Shown piece by piece: positions 35,301 to 44,612 of a stretch of DNA of 64,000 nucleotides (position 1 is its first letter; each line of letters starts with the position of its first letter). Origin of the DNA: Pseudomonas izuensis (GTDB taxonomy: Bacteria; Pseudomonadota; Gammaproteobacteria; Pseudomonadales; Pseudomonadaceae); assembly GCF_009861505.1 (NCBI RefSeq), contig NZ_WTFT01000016.1, positions 1 to 64,000 of the forward strand, read 5' to 3'. Both the position numbers and the translations under genes were made by a program. The notes beneath the pieces were generated by a model that had not been told where the DNA came from, searched no databases, and saw nothing but the letters and a program-made list of their open reading frames with translations.

Positions 35301-36614
35301 CTGCAGGAAATCGCCGAACCGCTTGGATTGGCGCCCGCTCAAGTCACACAGGCACTGGCGCAACTGGAGGGCGAAGGTTATGTGTTGCGCGGTCACTTCA
35401 CCCCAGGCGCCGCCGAAGAGGAATGGTGCGAACGGCATTTGCTGGCGCGGATTCATCGCTACACGGTCAAGCGTCTGCGGCGGGAAATCGAGCCGGTGGC
35501 GTTGCAGGATTTCATGCGGTTTCTGTTCGACTGGCAGCATCTGTCCAGCACCACCCAGGGCCAGGGCAGCGCGATATTGCAAGCGATCGTCGCTCAGTTC
35601 GAGGGTTATCCCGCCGCCGCATCCGCCTGGGACAGCGACATTCTGCCGGCGCGGCTCAAGGACTATTCACCCACTTGGCTGGATGATCTGTGTCGCAGCG
35701 GCAAACTGGTCTGGACCCGCCTTACCGCGCACAATAAAGGCGCCAGCAGCGCCCTGCGCAGCACGCCGATTGTGTTGTTGCCGCGCAATCGGGTCGGGTT
35801 GTGGAGCGACTTGACCGAGCAGACGCCGATCAGCGAACTGTCGCCCAAAACCCAAAAAGTCTACGAAGCACTCCACCAGCATGGCGCGCTGTTTTTCGAT
35901 GAGCTGGTACATGAAGCGCATGTGTTGCGCACAGAGCTGGAAATCGCCCTGCAGGAACTGGTGGGCGCCGGACGGGTGAATGCCGACAGCTTCGCCGGCC
36001 TGCGCGCGCTGATCACCCCGGCCAGCAAGCGGCAGAATCGCAGCAGCCGTCGTGGGCGCGGAGCCTTTTTCGGCGGTATGGACGATGCGGGGCGCTGGGC
36101 CTTGCTTCGACGCGGACCGCCGGCGCCGATTGTGGATAACCCGCGTCCGTCACCCACACCCACCGAGACTTTGGAACACATCGCCATGACCTTGCTGCGC
36201 CGATACGGCGTGGTGTTCTGGCGTTTGCTTGAGCGCGAGGCGGACTGGCTGCCGAGCTGGCGTGAACTGCTGCGCACCTTTCATCGGCTGGAAGCGCGGG
36301 GCGAGATTCGTGGCGGACGTTTTGTCAGTGGCCTGGCGGGCGAGCAATTTGCGCTGCCCGAAGCGATACCGTTGCTGCGTGAAGTGCGGCGGCGACCCCA
36401 TGATGGCAGCCTGATTGCGGTGTGCGGGGTTGATCCGCTGAACCTGGCCGGCACTCTGCTGCCCGGCGCGAAAGTGCCGGCGCTGGCGAGTAATCGGCTG
36501 GTGTATCGCGATGGATTGCCGGTGGCTGCCGAGATTGCTGGCAAGCAGCAGTTCTGGCTGGAGCTGGATCAGCAGGCGATGGCTGAGGTGCACAGCAAAC
36601 TGACCAGGCATTGA
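32310..36614 (+). CDS. lhr: ATP-dependent helicase Lhr (large form)
   Basis: A 1434-residue superfamily 2 helicase. Motif I is APTGSGKTLTA (about residues 50-60), motif II is VDEIHAI (about 178), SAT is in IGLSATQKP, and motif VI is QRVGRSGHQVGG (about 365). The second half is the winged-helix and Lhr-core/CTD region that marks the bacterial Lhr family. In mycobacteria it is a 3'-5' translocase linked to DNA damage; its role in Pseudomonas is less clear. The start at 32310 (MNLPIPADSA) has no strong Shine-Dalgarno sequence; an upstream frame passes through the REP and is unlikely. Confidence 0.95.
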   Translation: MNLPIPADSALDGFHPAVSAWFSNTFATATAAQARAWPLIRRRRSTLIAAPTGSGKTLTAFLAVIDDLVHRGLETDSGLPDETLVVYVSPLKALSNDIQINLQNPLAGITEQLRVMGLPELQITTAVRTGDTPQKDRSAMRKSAPHILVTTPESLYVLLGSDSGRKMLGTTRTVIVDEIHAIAASKRGSHLALSLERLQALCAEPLVRIGLSATQKPIEAVSRFLVGRDRDCEIIDIGHARPRDLDIEVPPVPLSAVMANDVWELVYDRLAALAREHRTTLIFVNTRRLAERLSRHLSERLGKDAVAAHHGSLAKEFRLDAEQRLKRGDLQVLIATASLELGIDIGDVDLVCQIASPRSIAGFLQRVGRSGHQVGGTPKGRLFATTRDDLIECVALLDCVRRGELDTLQIPLAPLDVLAQQIIAEVSCQEWPEDALLARFRQASPYAALDEKHYQALLHMLAEGYNGRQGIRSAYLHRDAVSRTLRGRRGAKLTAVTSGGTIPDNADYSVLLEPQGLNIGSVNEDFAVESIAGDVFQLGNTSYRILRVETGKVRVEDAQGQPPTIPFWLGEAPGRSAELSFAVARLQAQLDELLSAAPGNLQPVLDWLTETLGLNLASAEQLVEYLARARQTLGALPSRDTLLMERFFDESGGTQLVIHTPYGSRINRAWGLALRKRFCRTFNFELQAAASEDAIVLSLSTSHSFELDEVWRYLHSNSAEHTLIQAVLDAPLFGVRWRWNAGVALALPRYSGGRKVPPQIQRMKSEDLIASVFPDQIACVENLAGEREIPDHPLVEQTLDDCLHEAMDSEGWLALLRRMERGEIRLISRDLPAPSPLAAEILSARPYTFLDDAPLEERRTQAVLNRRWSDPQSTDDLGALDVDAIAAVAEEAWPTPNSVDEMHEALMSLACITDAEARANPNWLDWLKTLADSGRACCINQSLWLARERLTCLRAIYPQADLSTALEALQGFDEPWETEDAVLELIRARLSAFGPLPLQEIAEPLGLAPAQVTQALAQLEGEGYVLRGHFTPGAAEEEWCERHLLARIHRYTVKRLRREIEPVALQDFMRFLFDWQHLSSTTQGQGSAILQAIVAQFEGYPAAASAWDSDILPARLKDYSPTWLDDLCRSGKLVWTRLTAHNKGASSALRSTPIVLLPRNRVGLWSDLTEQTPISELSPKTQKVYEALHQHGALFFDELVHEAHVLRTELEIALQELVGAGRVNADSFAGLRALITPASKRQNRSSRRGRGAFFGGMDDAGRWALLRRGPPAPIVDNPRPSPTPTETLEHIAMTLLRRYGVVFWRLLEREADWLPSWRELLRTFHRLEARGEIRGGRFVSGLAGEQFALPEAIPLLREVRRRPHDGSLIAVCGVDPLNLAGTLLPGAKVPALASNRLVYRDGLPVAAEIAGKQQFWLELDQQAMAEVHSKLTRH

Positions 36615-36627
36615 TGTTGATTGGTCG

Positions 36628-36710
36628 GGCCTCATCGCGAGCAGGCTCGCTCCTACAATGGAATGTGTACACCGCTCCTCTGTAGGAGCGAGCCTGCTCG
36701 CGATGAGGCC
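36628..36710. repeat. REP pair (REPIN), highly symmetric
   Basis: ggcctcatcgcgagcaggct and its mirror ending gatgaggcc extend the pairing beyond the REP core. It lies between the convergent ends of lhr and mscS. Confidence 0.93.
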
Positions 36711-36725
36711 GGCCCAGACAACAAA

Positions 36726-38849
36726 TTATTGAGGTCGCGGCCGATCCGGCATCAACACCGCCGAATGCTCCGGCTCAGCCGCACCGTCCTGCAACGGCTC
36801 AATCGCCTGCCTCGGCATCAAAACCTGCTGTGGATAAGTCTGCGCGAAATGCACCCATGGACTGTTATCCACAAGCTTTTTCAAACGCTGGTTGAATGCC
36901 CGGCTCACCGCATATTGTCCACCGGAGACGGTGCGAAACTGCGCCGTCAGCACCACGCCGTTGAGGTCCATCTTGTCGACGCCGAATACATCCAGCGGCC
37001 CTTGCAGGTTGTACTTGAGGAACGGATCGCCAGTAATCGAATGCCCGGCCTCGCGGATCAGTTCGATGGCCTTGTCGACGTCGGTGTCGTAGGTGAATTG
37101 CACCGAAAAAAACGCATAGGCAAATTGCCGCGATTGGTTGGTTACGGCCTTGATCTGGCCGAACGGCACCGAATGCACAAACCCCTTGCCGTCGCGCAGG
37201 CGCAAGGTACGGATGGTCAGGCCTTCGACGGTACCGGCGTGCCCGGAGTCGAGTACCACCCAGTCGCCGATGGACAGGGTGTCTTCGATGATGATGAACA
37301 ACCCGGTAATCACATCCTGCACCAGTTGCTGGGACCCGAAGCCGATCGCCAGCCCGATGACACCGGCACCGGCCAGGAACGGTGCCACATTGATGCCCAG
37401 GTTAGCCATGGTGGTGATTGCACAGATCACCACCAGAATGATTTTGATCGCATTGCGCAGCAACGGCAGGATGGTCTTGACTCGTGTGCTGGGCTGACGC
37501 GCCGAGCGTTTGTTGACCGGCGGTTTCAAGGCTTCCTGAATCGCCGTGTCGAGCACGACCCAGACCATCCAGGTGATCAGGAAGATCAAACCGATGTGAC
37601 TCAGCGAGTCGCTGATCGCCCGACCGACCGAATTGCTCACCGCGAATTCGAACAGCGAAACGCCCCAGATACGCCCCAGAATGTCGATGAACACGATGGC
37701 GATGGCGATGCGCAGCAACGCGTGGGAAAGGTTCAGAAAGCGCTCCTTGTAGGCACTGCTGCGCCGCAGGTCCGCTTCATGGCGCGTCTTGAACAGGTGA
37801 TGCAGCGTGGTGCTCAGAAACACCGTGGCAATCAGCAGAACCGTGGTAAACAGCGCACTGCGCAGTACCTGTTGATTGTCGGCGCTGACGCTGATCAGGT
37901 TGATGACCGAAACCAGTACCATCAACAGAATCGGCCAATACCAGAGCCCGGAAAAAATCCGCAGGGTTTCGCGCAGGGCCGGCTGCGATCGACGCTGGGC
38001 CAGCGGCAGAATCCGGATGACATGGGCGACGGGACGGCGCATGCGAAATACCAGCAGACCGAAGGAAATCGATGCCGCCAGACCTGTAAACACTGCGATG
38101 CTGCTGGTGAGGTTGCTGCCCAGCTGCTGGGCGATCTGCGGGCTGGTCAGGGCATCGCTCAGGGCGACCAGGAAGCCGATCAGAAACAACGGTCGCGGGC
38201 TCTCCTGGTGAATGATCTGCACCGCCCTGCGTTTGTGACCGACGTTGAACAAAACCACCAGTGACATCACCAATGACGCGGCGAAAATGCCGCTGCTGGT
38301 GGCATAGGCAAAGCACAACGCCATCGCCCGACCGGCCGACACCGGCAAAAACTGACTGGCATAAATCGTCAGCGGCAGGCTGACCAACGCGGGAAGGCTG
38401 TAGGGCAACACATAACCCAGCAATGCCTGACCACGCTCTCGACTCAACAGCAAGCGGTGCCGACACACGCGCTCGGTCAAGAACTTGCCGAACATCCGCA
38501 GCAGGCCGAAGACGCCCGCCCACACAACGGTCAGCAGCAGGAAATCCCCCGCCACGCTCCAGCCCGAACGGGCAGAGGGACGATTGACCAGTTGATCCAC
38601 TTCATCTGCCGCACGGTCGGCACGCAGGCGCCAGGCGTCGACCAGGTTTTCGTTGAGATCGAGTTTTGCCTGCACCTCATCGATGCTCGAACTGATGGCC
38701 CCTAGCAACCCGCCTTGCACCAGCGGTTGCGGGTGTGCCGGTGGCGTCACAGTGGCGGCCGGCAGACCCGGGATCGTTGCCGCATCCAGTTCCTCGCTGC
38801 CCAGAACCAGCAGCGCTCCCAGAAATATCGCGGTCTTGAGCTTGATCAA
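36726..38849 (-). CDS. MscS-family mechanosensitive channel
   Basis: A 707-residue membrane protein. A signal peptide (1-23, ending LDAA) is followed by a periplasmic region, then about ten membrane helices and the C-terminal MscS core: AGVIGLAIGFGSQQLVQDVITGLFIIIED (pore helix and beta-domain start, about 530-558), then DWVVLDSGHAGTVEGLTIRTLRLRDG. It is larger than MscS and resembles the YbdG/YbiO-type. The start is TTG at 38849 with GGGAG eight bases upstream. It should open at low osmolarity. Confidence 0.92.
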   Translation of the reverse strand: MIKLKTAIFLGALLVLGSEELDAATIPGLPAATVTPPAHPQPLVQGGLLGAISSSIDEVQAKLDLNENLVDAWRLRADRAADEVDQLVNRPSARSGWSVAGDFLLLTVVWAGVFGLLRMFGKFLTERVCRHRLLLSRERGQALLGYVLPYSLPALVSLPLTIYASQFLPVSAGRAMALCFAYATSSGIFAASLVMSLVVLFNVGHKRRAVQIIHQESPRPLFLIGFLVALSDALTSPQIAQQLGSNLTSSIAVFTGLAASISFGLLVFRMRRPVAHVIRILPLAQRRSQPALRETLRIFSGLWYWPILLMVLVSVINLISVSADNQQVLRSALFTTVLLIATVFLSTTLHHLFKTRHEADLRRSSAYKERFLNLSHALLRIAIAIVFIDILGRIWGVSLFEFAVSNSVGRAISDSLSHIGLIFLITWMVWVVLDTAIQEALKPPVNKRSARQPSTRVKTILPLLRNAIKIILVVICAITTMANLGINVAPFLAGAGVIGLAIGFGSQQLVQDVITGLFIIIEDTLSIGDWVVLDSGHAGTVEGLTIRTLRLRDGKGFVHSVPFGQIKAVTNQSRQFAYAFFSVQFTYDTDVDKAIELIREAGHSITGDPFLKYNLQGPLDVFGVDKMDLNGVVLTAQFRTVSGGQYAVSRAFNQRLKKLVDNSPWVHFAQTYPQQVLMPRQAIEPLQDGAAEPEHSAVLMPDRPRPQ

Positions 38850-38897
38850 CGTATCCGCTCCCTTGGATGAGACTGTAAGGAACTGATCGGGAAATAC

Positions 38898-38992
38898 CCC
38901 TGTAGGAGCCGGCTTGCCGGCGAAAGCGGTGTGTCAGACATCATTTATGTTGGTTGAGACACCGCCATCGCCGGCAAGCCGGCTCCTACAGG
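38898..38992. repeat. REP pair (REPIN), GGAGCCGGCTTGCCGGCGA class
   Basis: The arms cctgtaggagccggcttgcc and the exact mirror ending ctcctacagg lie across about 45 bases, between mscS and the MFS gene. Confidence 0.93.
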
Positions 38993-39114
38993 TCCAGAGT
39001 CCTTGTTCGATATTTGATCTGCACGCAAATATCAAATGCCCATACCTATATTTTTCCGCACGACCCAAACCTCGACACTGCACTCCATCAATTCAACCCA
39101 CCGGAGTTGCAGCC

Positions 39115-40317
39115 ATGCCCATTGCCTTGCTCGCGCTGACCCTCAGCGCCTTTGCCATCGGGACGACCGAGTTCGTCATCGTTGGCCTGTTACCCACCAT
39201 CGGCGCCGATCTCGGGGTCAGCCTGCCGTCCGCCGGCCTGCTCGTCAGCCTGTATGCATTGGGCGTCGCCGTCGGTGCCCCGGTGCTGACTGCCCTGACC
39301 GGCAAAGTCCCGCGTAAATTGCTGCTCTTGTCGCTGATGGTGCTGTTCACCCTCGGCAACCTGCTGGCCTGGAAAGCGCCAGGCTACGAGTCGTTGATTC
39401 TGGCGCGAATCGTCACCGGCCTGGCCCACGGGGTATTTTTCTCGATCGGCTCAACCATCGCCACCAGTCTAGTGCCCAAGGAAAAAGCCGCCAGCGCGAT
39501 CGCCATCATGTTCACCGGATTGACCGTGGCACTGGTCACCGGCGTACCGCTGGGCACCTTCATCGGCCAGCATTTCGGCTGGCGTGAAACCTTCCTCGCC
39601 GTGTCGGCATTGGGCGTCATCGCGTTCATCGGCAGCCTGCTCTACGTGCCGAAAGACATTGCCCACAGCAAACCCGCGTCGCTGTTGCAACAGTTGCAGG
39701 TCCTCAAGCAACCCCGGCTGTTGCTGGTGTATGCAATGACCGCGATCGGCTACGGCGGTTCGTTTATCGCCTTCACTTTCCTGGCACCGATCCTTCAGGA
39801 CCTCTCCGGTTTCAGCACCGGCACCGTCAGCCTGGTGCTGCTGGTCTACGGTATTTCGGTGGCCGTGGGTAACATCTGGGGCGGCAAACTGGCGGATAAA
39901 CGCGGCCCGATCAGTGCCCTGAAAATCATCTTCGCCCTGCTCGCCGCCGTGCTGTTCGTGCTGACCTTCACGGCCGGCAATCCATGGCTGGCGCTGGCCA
40001 CCGTGCTGGTCTGGGGTGCCGTGGCGTTCGGCAACGTGCCTGGGCTGCAAGTCTATGTGGTGCGCCAGGCCGAACATCACACCCCCCATGCGGTGGACGT
40101 GGCTTCCGGCCTGAACATCGCCGCGTTCAACCTCGGCATTGCCGGCGGCGCGTGGGGCGGCGGCATGATCGTTGCGCACATGGGACTGATCCACACCGCG
40201 TGGATCGGTGGTCTGGTGGTGTTGGGGGCGCTGGCGTTGACGGCGTGGAGCGGGCGTCTGGATCGGTTGGGGCCGGTGTATGCCGCGTCCTCAAACCGCA
40301 TCGTTACTGGTCACTGA
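39115..40317 (+). CDS. MFS transporter, DHA1/AraJ-like
   Basis: A 400-residue exporter with twelve helices. The N-terminal TTEFVIVGLLPTIGADLGVS (about 14-33) is typical of the sugar-efflux/AraJ/YdhP subgroup. The loop 2-3 signature GKVPRKLLLL is modified. The start at 39115 (MPIALLALTLS) has CCGGAG 11 bases upstream. The substrate cannot be read from the sequence. It is flanked by REP pairs and not linked to a regulator. Confidence 0.9.
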   Translation: MPIALLALTLSAFAIGTTEFVIVGLLPTIGADLGVSLPSAGLLVSLYALGVAVGAPVLTALTGKVPRKLLLLSLMVLFTLGNLLAWKAPGYESLILARIVTGLAHGVFFSIGSTIATSLVPKEKAASAIAIMFTGLTVALVTGVPLGTFIGQHFGWRETFLAVSALGVIAFIGSLLYVPKDIAHSKPASLLQQLQVLKQPRLLLVYAMTAIGYGGSFIAFTFLAPILQDLSGFSTGTVSLVLLVYGISVAVGNIWGGKLADKRGPISALKIIFALLAAVLFVLTFTAGNPWLALATVLVWGAVAFGNVPGLQVYVVRQAEHHTPHAVDVASGLNIAAFNLGIAGGAWGGGMIVAHMGLIHTAWIGGLVVLGALALTAWSGRLDRLGPVYAASSNRIVTGH

Positions 40318-40322
40318 TTCAC

Positions 40323-40415
40323 CCCTGTAGGAGCCGGCTGCTGGCGATAGCGGCGGCACATCCAACATTGATGTGGCTGGCAGACCGTCATCGCCAGCAA
40401 GCCGGCTCCCGCAGC
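40323..40415. repeat. REP pair with a shortened left arm
   Basis: The left arm gtaggagccggctgctggcgatagcgg lacks two bases compared with the right arm, tcgccagcaagccggctccc when reversed. It lies between the MFS and DUF72 genes. Confidence 0.85.
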
Positions 40416-40515
40416 TCGGCGTGTAATCCGGGAATGTACCGTCCGTACCCCCACCGAAACTTTCGTCGCCGCCCCACAGTCAGCAAAAGAACGGGGCACT
40501 CAGACGGGAGGCGAC

Positions 40516-41442
40516 ATGGCGGCGATTCATATCGGCATTTCAGGTTGGCGCTACACGCCCTGGCGGGGGGATTTCTACCCCAAGGGGTTGCCCCAGAAAC
40601 GCGAGTTGCAATTCGCGTCACGGGCGGTCAACAGCATCGAAATCAATGGATCGTTTTACGCCCTGCAAAAGCCCGAGCGCTATGCCCAGTGGTACATCGA
40701 AACGCCGATGCACTTCGTGTTCAGCGTCAAGGCCCCACGCTTCATTACCCACATCAAGCGTCTGCGTGACATCCACAAACCCCTGGCGAATTTCTTTGCC
40801 TCCGGCGTACTGGAGCTCAAGGAAAAGCTCGGGCCGATCCTCTGGCAGTTTCCGCCCAACTTCAAATTCAACGCCGAATTGTTCGAGACCTTCCTCGAAC
40901 AATTGCCCCGTGACACCGAACAGGTGGCCGCCCTCGCCCGGCAGCACGATTCGCATCTCCACGGCCACGCCAGCCTGAAGGCGTACAAGAAAAAACCTGT
41001 GCGCCATGCCGTGGAAATCCGTAACGACAGCTTCATCGACCCGGCTTTTGTCCGCCTGCTCAAACGCTACAACACGGCACTGGTGATCGCCGACACCGCC
41101 GGCAGATGGCCGTACCGCGAAGACATCACCAGCGACTTCGTCTACCTGCGCCTGCACGGTGCCGAAGAGCTCTACGCCAGCGGCTACACAACGCAGGCAC
41201 TGCAACGCTGGGGTGAGCGGATCGAGGCCTGGCATCACGGGCGGCAACCGAAGGATCCACAGTTGATCGCGCCCCGGCAGAAACCCAGGGTCTGCAAATC
41301 CCGCGAAGTGTTTTGCTATTTCGATAACGACATCAAAGTCCGCGCACCTTTCGATGCGCGTCGCCTGCTGGAGCGTTTCGACCTCGATCAGGACCTGCTC
41401 ACCGCCCCCGGTGAACCCGCTGCCGAAGGAGCACTGCCATGA
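40516..41442 (+). CDS. DUF72 (YecE-like) protein
   Basis: A 308-residue cytoplasmic protein of the DUF72 TIM-barrel-like family. It begins IHIGISGWRYTPWRG and has NSIEINGSFYALQKPE and the later DFVYLRLHG block, all typical. The start at 40516 has GGGAGG seven bases before it. No activity is known for the family. It overlaps the next gene as ATGA and so begins the operon DUF72-ybhP-clsB-ybhN. Confidence 0.92.
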   Translation: MAAIHIGISGWRYTPWRGDFYPKGLPQKRELQFASRAVNSIEINGSFYALQKPERYAQWYIETPMHFVFSVKAPRFITHIKRLRDIHKPLANFFASGVLELKEKLGPILWQFPPNFKFNAELFETFLEQLPRDTEQVAALARQHDSHLHGHASLKAYKKKPVRHAVEIRNDSFIDPAFVRLLKRYNTALVIADTAGRWPYREDITSDFVYLRLHGAEELYASGYTTQALQRWGERIEAWHHGRQPKDPQLIAPRQKPRVCKSREVFCYFDNDIKVRAPFDARRLLERFDLDQDLLTAPGEPAAEGALP

Positions 41443-42236
41443 GCATTCGCGAACCGGTCGGCGTCACCGACGAGCAGGCCACCATCGACACCATGGTGCA
41501 TCGTTTCACGGTGCTGACGGTGAACACCCACAAGGGTTTCACCGCGTTGAATCGGCGTTTCATCCTGCCGGAACTGCGCGAAGCGGTGCGCAGTGTCTCT
41601 GCCGATGTGGTTTTTTTGCAGGAAGTCCACGGCACCCATGAACAGCATCCCAAGCGCTACAACAATTGGCCGGCGATACCGCAATACGAATTCCTCGCCG
41701 ACACCCTGTGGCCGCAGTTCGCCTACGGGCGCAATGCGGTCTATCCGGCGGGCGATCACGGCAACGCGCTGCTGTCGAAATTCCAGATCGTGCGGCACGA
41801 CAACCTCGACGTGTCCATCAGTGGCCATGAGAATCGCGGCATCCTGCATTGCATCTTGCGCCTGCCCGGCGAAGGCCCGGAGGTGCACGCGATATGCGTC
41901 CACCTGGGCCTGCGCGAAAGCCATCGCAACGAACAACTCAGGTTGCTGGCCCGCCGGCTGGAAGAACTGCCAAACGATGCGCCGGTGATCGTCGCCGGGG
42001 ATTTCAATGACTGGCGTCAGCGTGCCGATGCCCTGCTCAACCCTTGCGGTCTGCGCGAAGTGTTCGCCGAGCACCATGGCAAGCCCGCGCGCAGTTTTCC
42101 CGCTCGATTACCCGCGCTGCGTCTTGACCGCATCTACGTACGCAACCTCCAGGCCAGCCGACCACAAGTACTGACGTCCCGACCCTGGTCGCACCTTTCG
42201 GACCATGCACCGCTGTCGGTAGAGATCGAGTTATGA
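41439..42236 (+). CDS. ybhP: Endonuclease/exonuclease/phosphatase-family protein (YbhP-like)
   Basis: A 265-residue EEP-fold enzyme. Key blocks: TVNTHKGF, DVVFLQEVH (Glu metal ligand), ICVHLGLRE (His/Asn region), VIVAGDFNDW (Asp/Asn) and WSHLSDHAPL (Asp-His pair). No signal peptide was seen. In E. coli ybhP is the first gene of ybhP-clsB-ybhN. A phospholipid-related phosphodiesterase is a fair guess, but the substrate is unknown. It overlaps both neighbours (ATGA). Confidence 0.92.
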   Translation: MSIREPVGVTDEQATIDTMVHRFTVLTVNTHKGFTALNRRFILPELREAVRSVSADVVFLQEVHGTHEQHPKRYNNWPAIPQYEFLADTLWPQFAYGRNAVYPAGDHGNALLSKFQIVRHDNLDVSISGHENRGILHCILRLPGEGPEVHAICVHLGLRESHRNEQLRLLARRLEELPNDAPVIVAGDFNDWRQRADALLNPCGLREVFAEHHGKPARSFPARLPALRLDRIYVRNLQASRPQVLTSRPWSHLSDHAPLSVEIEL

Positions 42237-43525
42237 GCATCTCGCCGATGGAAAAAACCACCGTGGAGCAGATTGCCGCGCCGCCGACCAGCGAACCCGC
42301 AGCGGTCGACGTCGAGTACCGCTGGCAAGGCAACAACCGCGTCGAGCTGCTGGAAAACGGCGAAGCCTATTTTCCCCGGGTGTTCGAAGCGATGCGCCAG
42401 GCCAAGACCGAGATTCTTCTGGAAACCTTCATCGTGTTCGAGGACAAGGTCGGCGAAGAGCTCAAGACCGTGCTCATCGACGCCGCGCAACGCGGGGTAC
42501 GTGTCACCGCCAGCTTCGACGGATTTGGCTGCGGCGAACTGAGCACAGGTTTTCTCACCGCACTCAGTGGTGCGGGTGTGCATCTGCAAATGTTCGATCC
42601 GGCACCCAAGCACCTTGGCATCCGCACCAACTGGTTCCGCCGCCTGCACCGCAAGATAGTGGTCGTAGACGGAACCGTCGCCTTCATTGGCGGGATCAAC
42701 TTTTCCGCCGACCATCTGGCCGATTTCGGCCCCGAGGCCAAACAGGATTATTCGGTCGAAATACAAGGCCCGGCGGTGGCCGACATTCATCACTTTGCCC
42801 TGTTGCAATGCGGTCGTCCCGCGCGGGCCAAGTACTGGTGGCAACGGCGTCGACAACGTCGCTCGGAACTGGCTTTCGATGATCATGACGGTCAGGTGCG
42901 GCTGGTGTACCGCGACAACGCCGAGCATTTGACCGACATCGAAGAGGTTTACCGCCTGGTGCTACGCACTGCGCAGCGGCGCGTGGTCATCGCCAACGCT
43001 TACTTTTTCCCCGGCTACCGATTGCTGCGCGAGATCCGCAACGCCGCCCGCCGCGGTGTTGATGTGCGGCTGATTCTGCAAGGTCAACCCGACATGCTGG
43101 TGGCCAAACTCGCGGCGCGCATGACCTACGATTACCTGCTCAAATCCGGGGTGAAGATCTACGAATATTGCGACCGCCCCCTGCACGGCAAGGTCGCGCT
43201 GGTGGACGAAGACTGGAGCACCGTCGGTTCCAGCAACCTCGACCCATTGAGCCTGTCGATGAACCTGGAAGCCAATGTGTTGATCCGCGACCGCGCATTC
43301 AACCGTGACCTGTTCGAGCGCCTCGAAGAACTCAGTGACCACCACTGCAAGGCCATGTCGGTGGACAACGCCCCACGCGGACGCGTCTGGCACATGACCG
43401 TGGGTTTTCTGGTGTTCCACTTCCTGCGGCATTTCCCGGCATGGGCCGGCTGGTTGCCGGCGCATAAACCACGCCTGAAAGCGTTCACTTCACCGACCGG
43501 GAGCGATCAGCATGAGCCGCACTGA
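42233..43525 (+). CDS. clsB: Cardiolipin synthase B
   Basis: A 430-residue phospholipase D-superfamily enzyme. The two HKD motifs are LHRKIVVVDGTVAFIGG (about residues 137-153) and LHGKVALVDEDWSTVGSSNLD (about 316-336). No N-terminal membrane helices are present, which fits ClsB and not ClsA. E. coli ClsB makes cardiolipin from phosphatidylglycerol. It overlaps ybhP by four bases and ybhN by 14 bases, so translation is linked. Confidence 0.95.
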   Translation: MSISPMEKTTVEQIAAPPTSEPAAVDVEYRWQGNNRVELLENGEAYFPRVFEAMRQAKTEILLETFIVFEDKVGEELKTVLIDAAQRGVRVTASFDGFGCGELSTGFLTALSGAGVHLQMFDPAPKHLGIRTNWFRRLHRKIVVVDGTVAFIGGINFSADHLADFGPEAKQDYSVEIQGPAVADIHHFALLQCGRPARAKYWWQRRRQRRSELAFDDHDGQVRLVYRDNAEHLTDIEEVYRLVLRTAQRRVVIANAYFFPGYRLLREIRNAARRGVDVRLILQGQPDMLVAKLAARMTYDYLLKSGVKIYEYCDRPLHGKVALVDEDWSTVGSSNLDPLSLSMNLEANVLIRDRAFNRDLFERLEELSDHHCKAMSVDNAPRGRVWHMTVGFLVFHFLRHFPAWAGWLPAHKPRLKAFTSPTGSDQHEPH

Positions 43526-44498
43526 AGCACACGCGGCGTCCCACGCCGACCACCCGGCAAAGTCTCGCCTGAGCCGCTGGAAAAGACCGCTGACGATGCT
43601 GTTTTTCCTGGCGCTGATCGTGCTGTTGAGCCTGTTCGCCTCGCGCATCGAATGGGGCGAAGTGTTCGACACCCTGGCCGATTTCAAGGTGCGCACACTG
43701 ATCATCGCCTCTGGACTGACCCTGGCGAGTTTTCTGGTCTACGCCAGTTTCGACCTGATCGGCCGCACTTACATACGCCAGGATCTGACGTGGAAACAGA
43801 TCCTGCCGGTGGGGATCATCAGCTACGCCTTCAACCTCAACCTGAGTGCCTGGGTCGGCGGTATTGCCATGCGTTATCGGCTGTATTCGCGGCTCGGTGT
43901 GAGCAAAGGCAACATCGCAAAAATCCTCGGCCTGAGCCTGGCCACCAACTGGTTCGGCTACATGGTGATTGCCGGGGCAGTGTTCAGCAGCGGGCTGGTA
44001 CGCATGCCCCCGGGGTGGAAACTGAGCAGCGACGCGCTGCAAGGTGTGGGCGTTTTGTTGCTGCTGGTGAGCGCGGGATATCTCGCGGCGTGCCGCTTCT
44101 CCAAACGGCGCGAGTGGGCGATACGCGGTATTGAAATCGATTTGCCGTCCTTGCGCATGGCCATTGTGCAACTGGCCCTTGGGGCGCTGAACTGGTCGCT
44201 GATGGCGGCAGTGATCTTCACCCTGCTGCCGAGCAAACTCGACTACCCATTGGTGCTTGGCGTGTTGCTGATCAGTGCTATCGCCGGGGTCATCACCCAC
44301 ATACCGGCGGGGCTCGGTGTGCTGGAAGCTGTGTTCGTGGCTTTGCTGCAACACGAGGTATCGCGGGGCAGTCTGGTGGCGGGACTATTGGCTTACCGGG
44401 CGATCTATTTTCTGCTGCCGCTGTTGATCACGCTGGTGATGTATTTGCTGGTGGAGGCCAAGGCCAAGTCGCTGCGGATCTCGAAAAAACCCAAGTGA
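43512..44498 (+). CDS. ybhN: YbhN-like inner-membrane protein (UPF0104/LPG synthase TM family)
   Basis: A 328-residue polytopic protein of the flippase-like family related to the membrane part of lysyl-phosphatidylglycerol synthase (about eight helices). Typical blocks: SYAFNLNLSAWVGGIAMRYRLYSRLGVS and AGVITHIPAGLGVLEAVF. It has no synthase domain. It probably helps handle or move the lipid made by ClsB, inferred from the operon. Ends the operon; a REP pair follows. Confidence 0.93.
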   Translation: MSRTEAHAASHADHPAKSRLSRWKRPLTMLFFLALIVLLSLFASRIEWGEVFDTLADFKVRTLIIASGLTLASFLVYASFDLIGRTYIRQDLTWKQILPVGIISYAFNLNLSAWVGGIAMRYRLYSRLGVSKGNIAKILGLSLATNWFGYMVIAGAVFSSGLVRMPPGWKLSSDALQGVGVLLLLVSAGYLAACRFSKRREWAIRGIEIDLPSLRMAIVQLALGALNWSLMAAVIFTLLPSKLDYPLVLGVLLISAIAGVITHIPAGLGVLEAVFVALLQHEVSRGSLVAGLLAYRAIYFLLPLLITLVMYLLVEAKAKSLRISKKPK

Positions 44499-44520
44499 TT
44501 TGTGGTGATGGTGATGACGC

Positions 44521-44590
44521 CATCGCGGGCAAGCCTTGCTCCCACAGGTAGTCAACACAAATTCTGTGGGAGCAAGGCTTGCCCGCGATG
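44521..44590. repeat. REP pair (REPIN), TGGGAGCAAGGCTTGCCCGCGA class
   Basis: catcgcgggcaagccttgct and its exact mirror lie across about 20 bases, between convergent ybhN and the hydrolase gene. Confidence 0.93.
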
Positions 44591-44612
44591 CGTCCGCAAG
44601 AACACCACAAAA

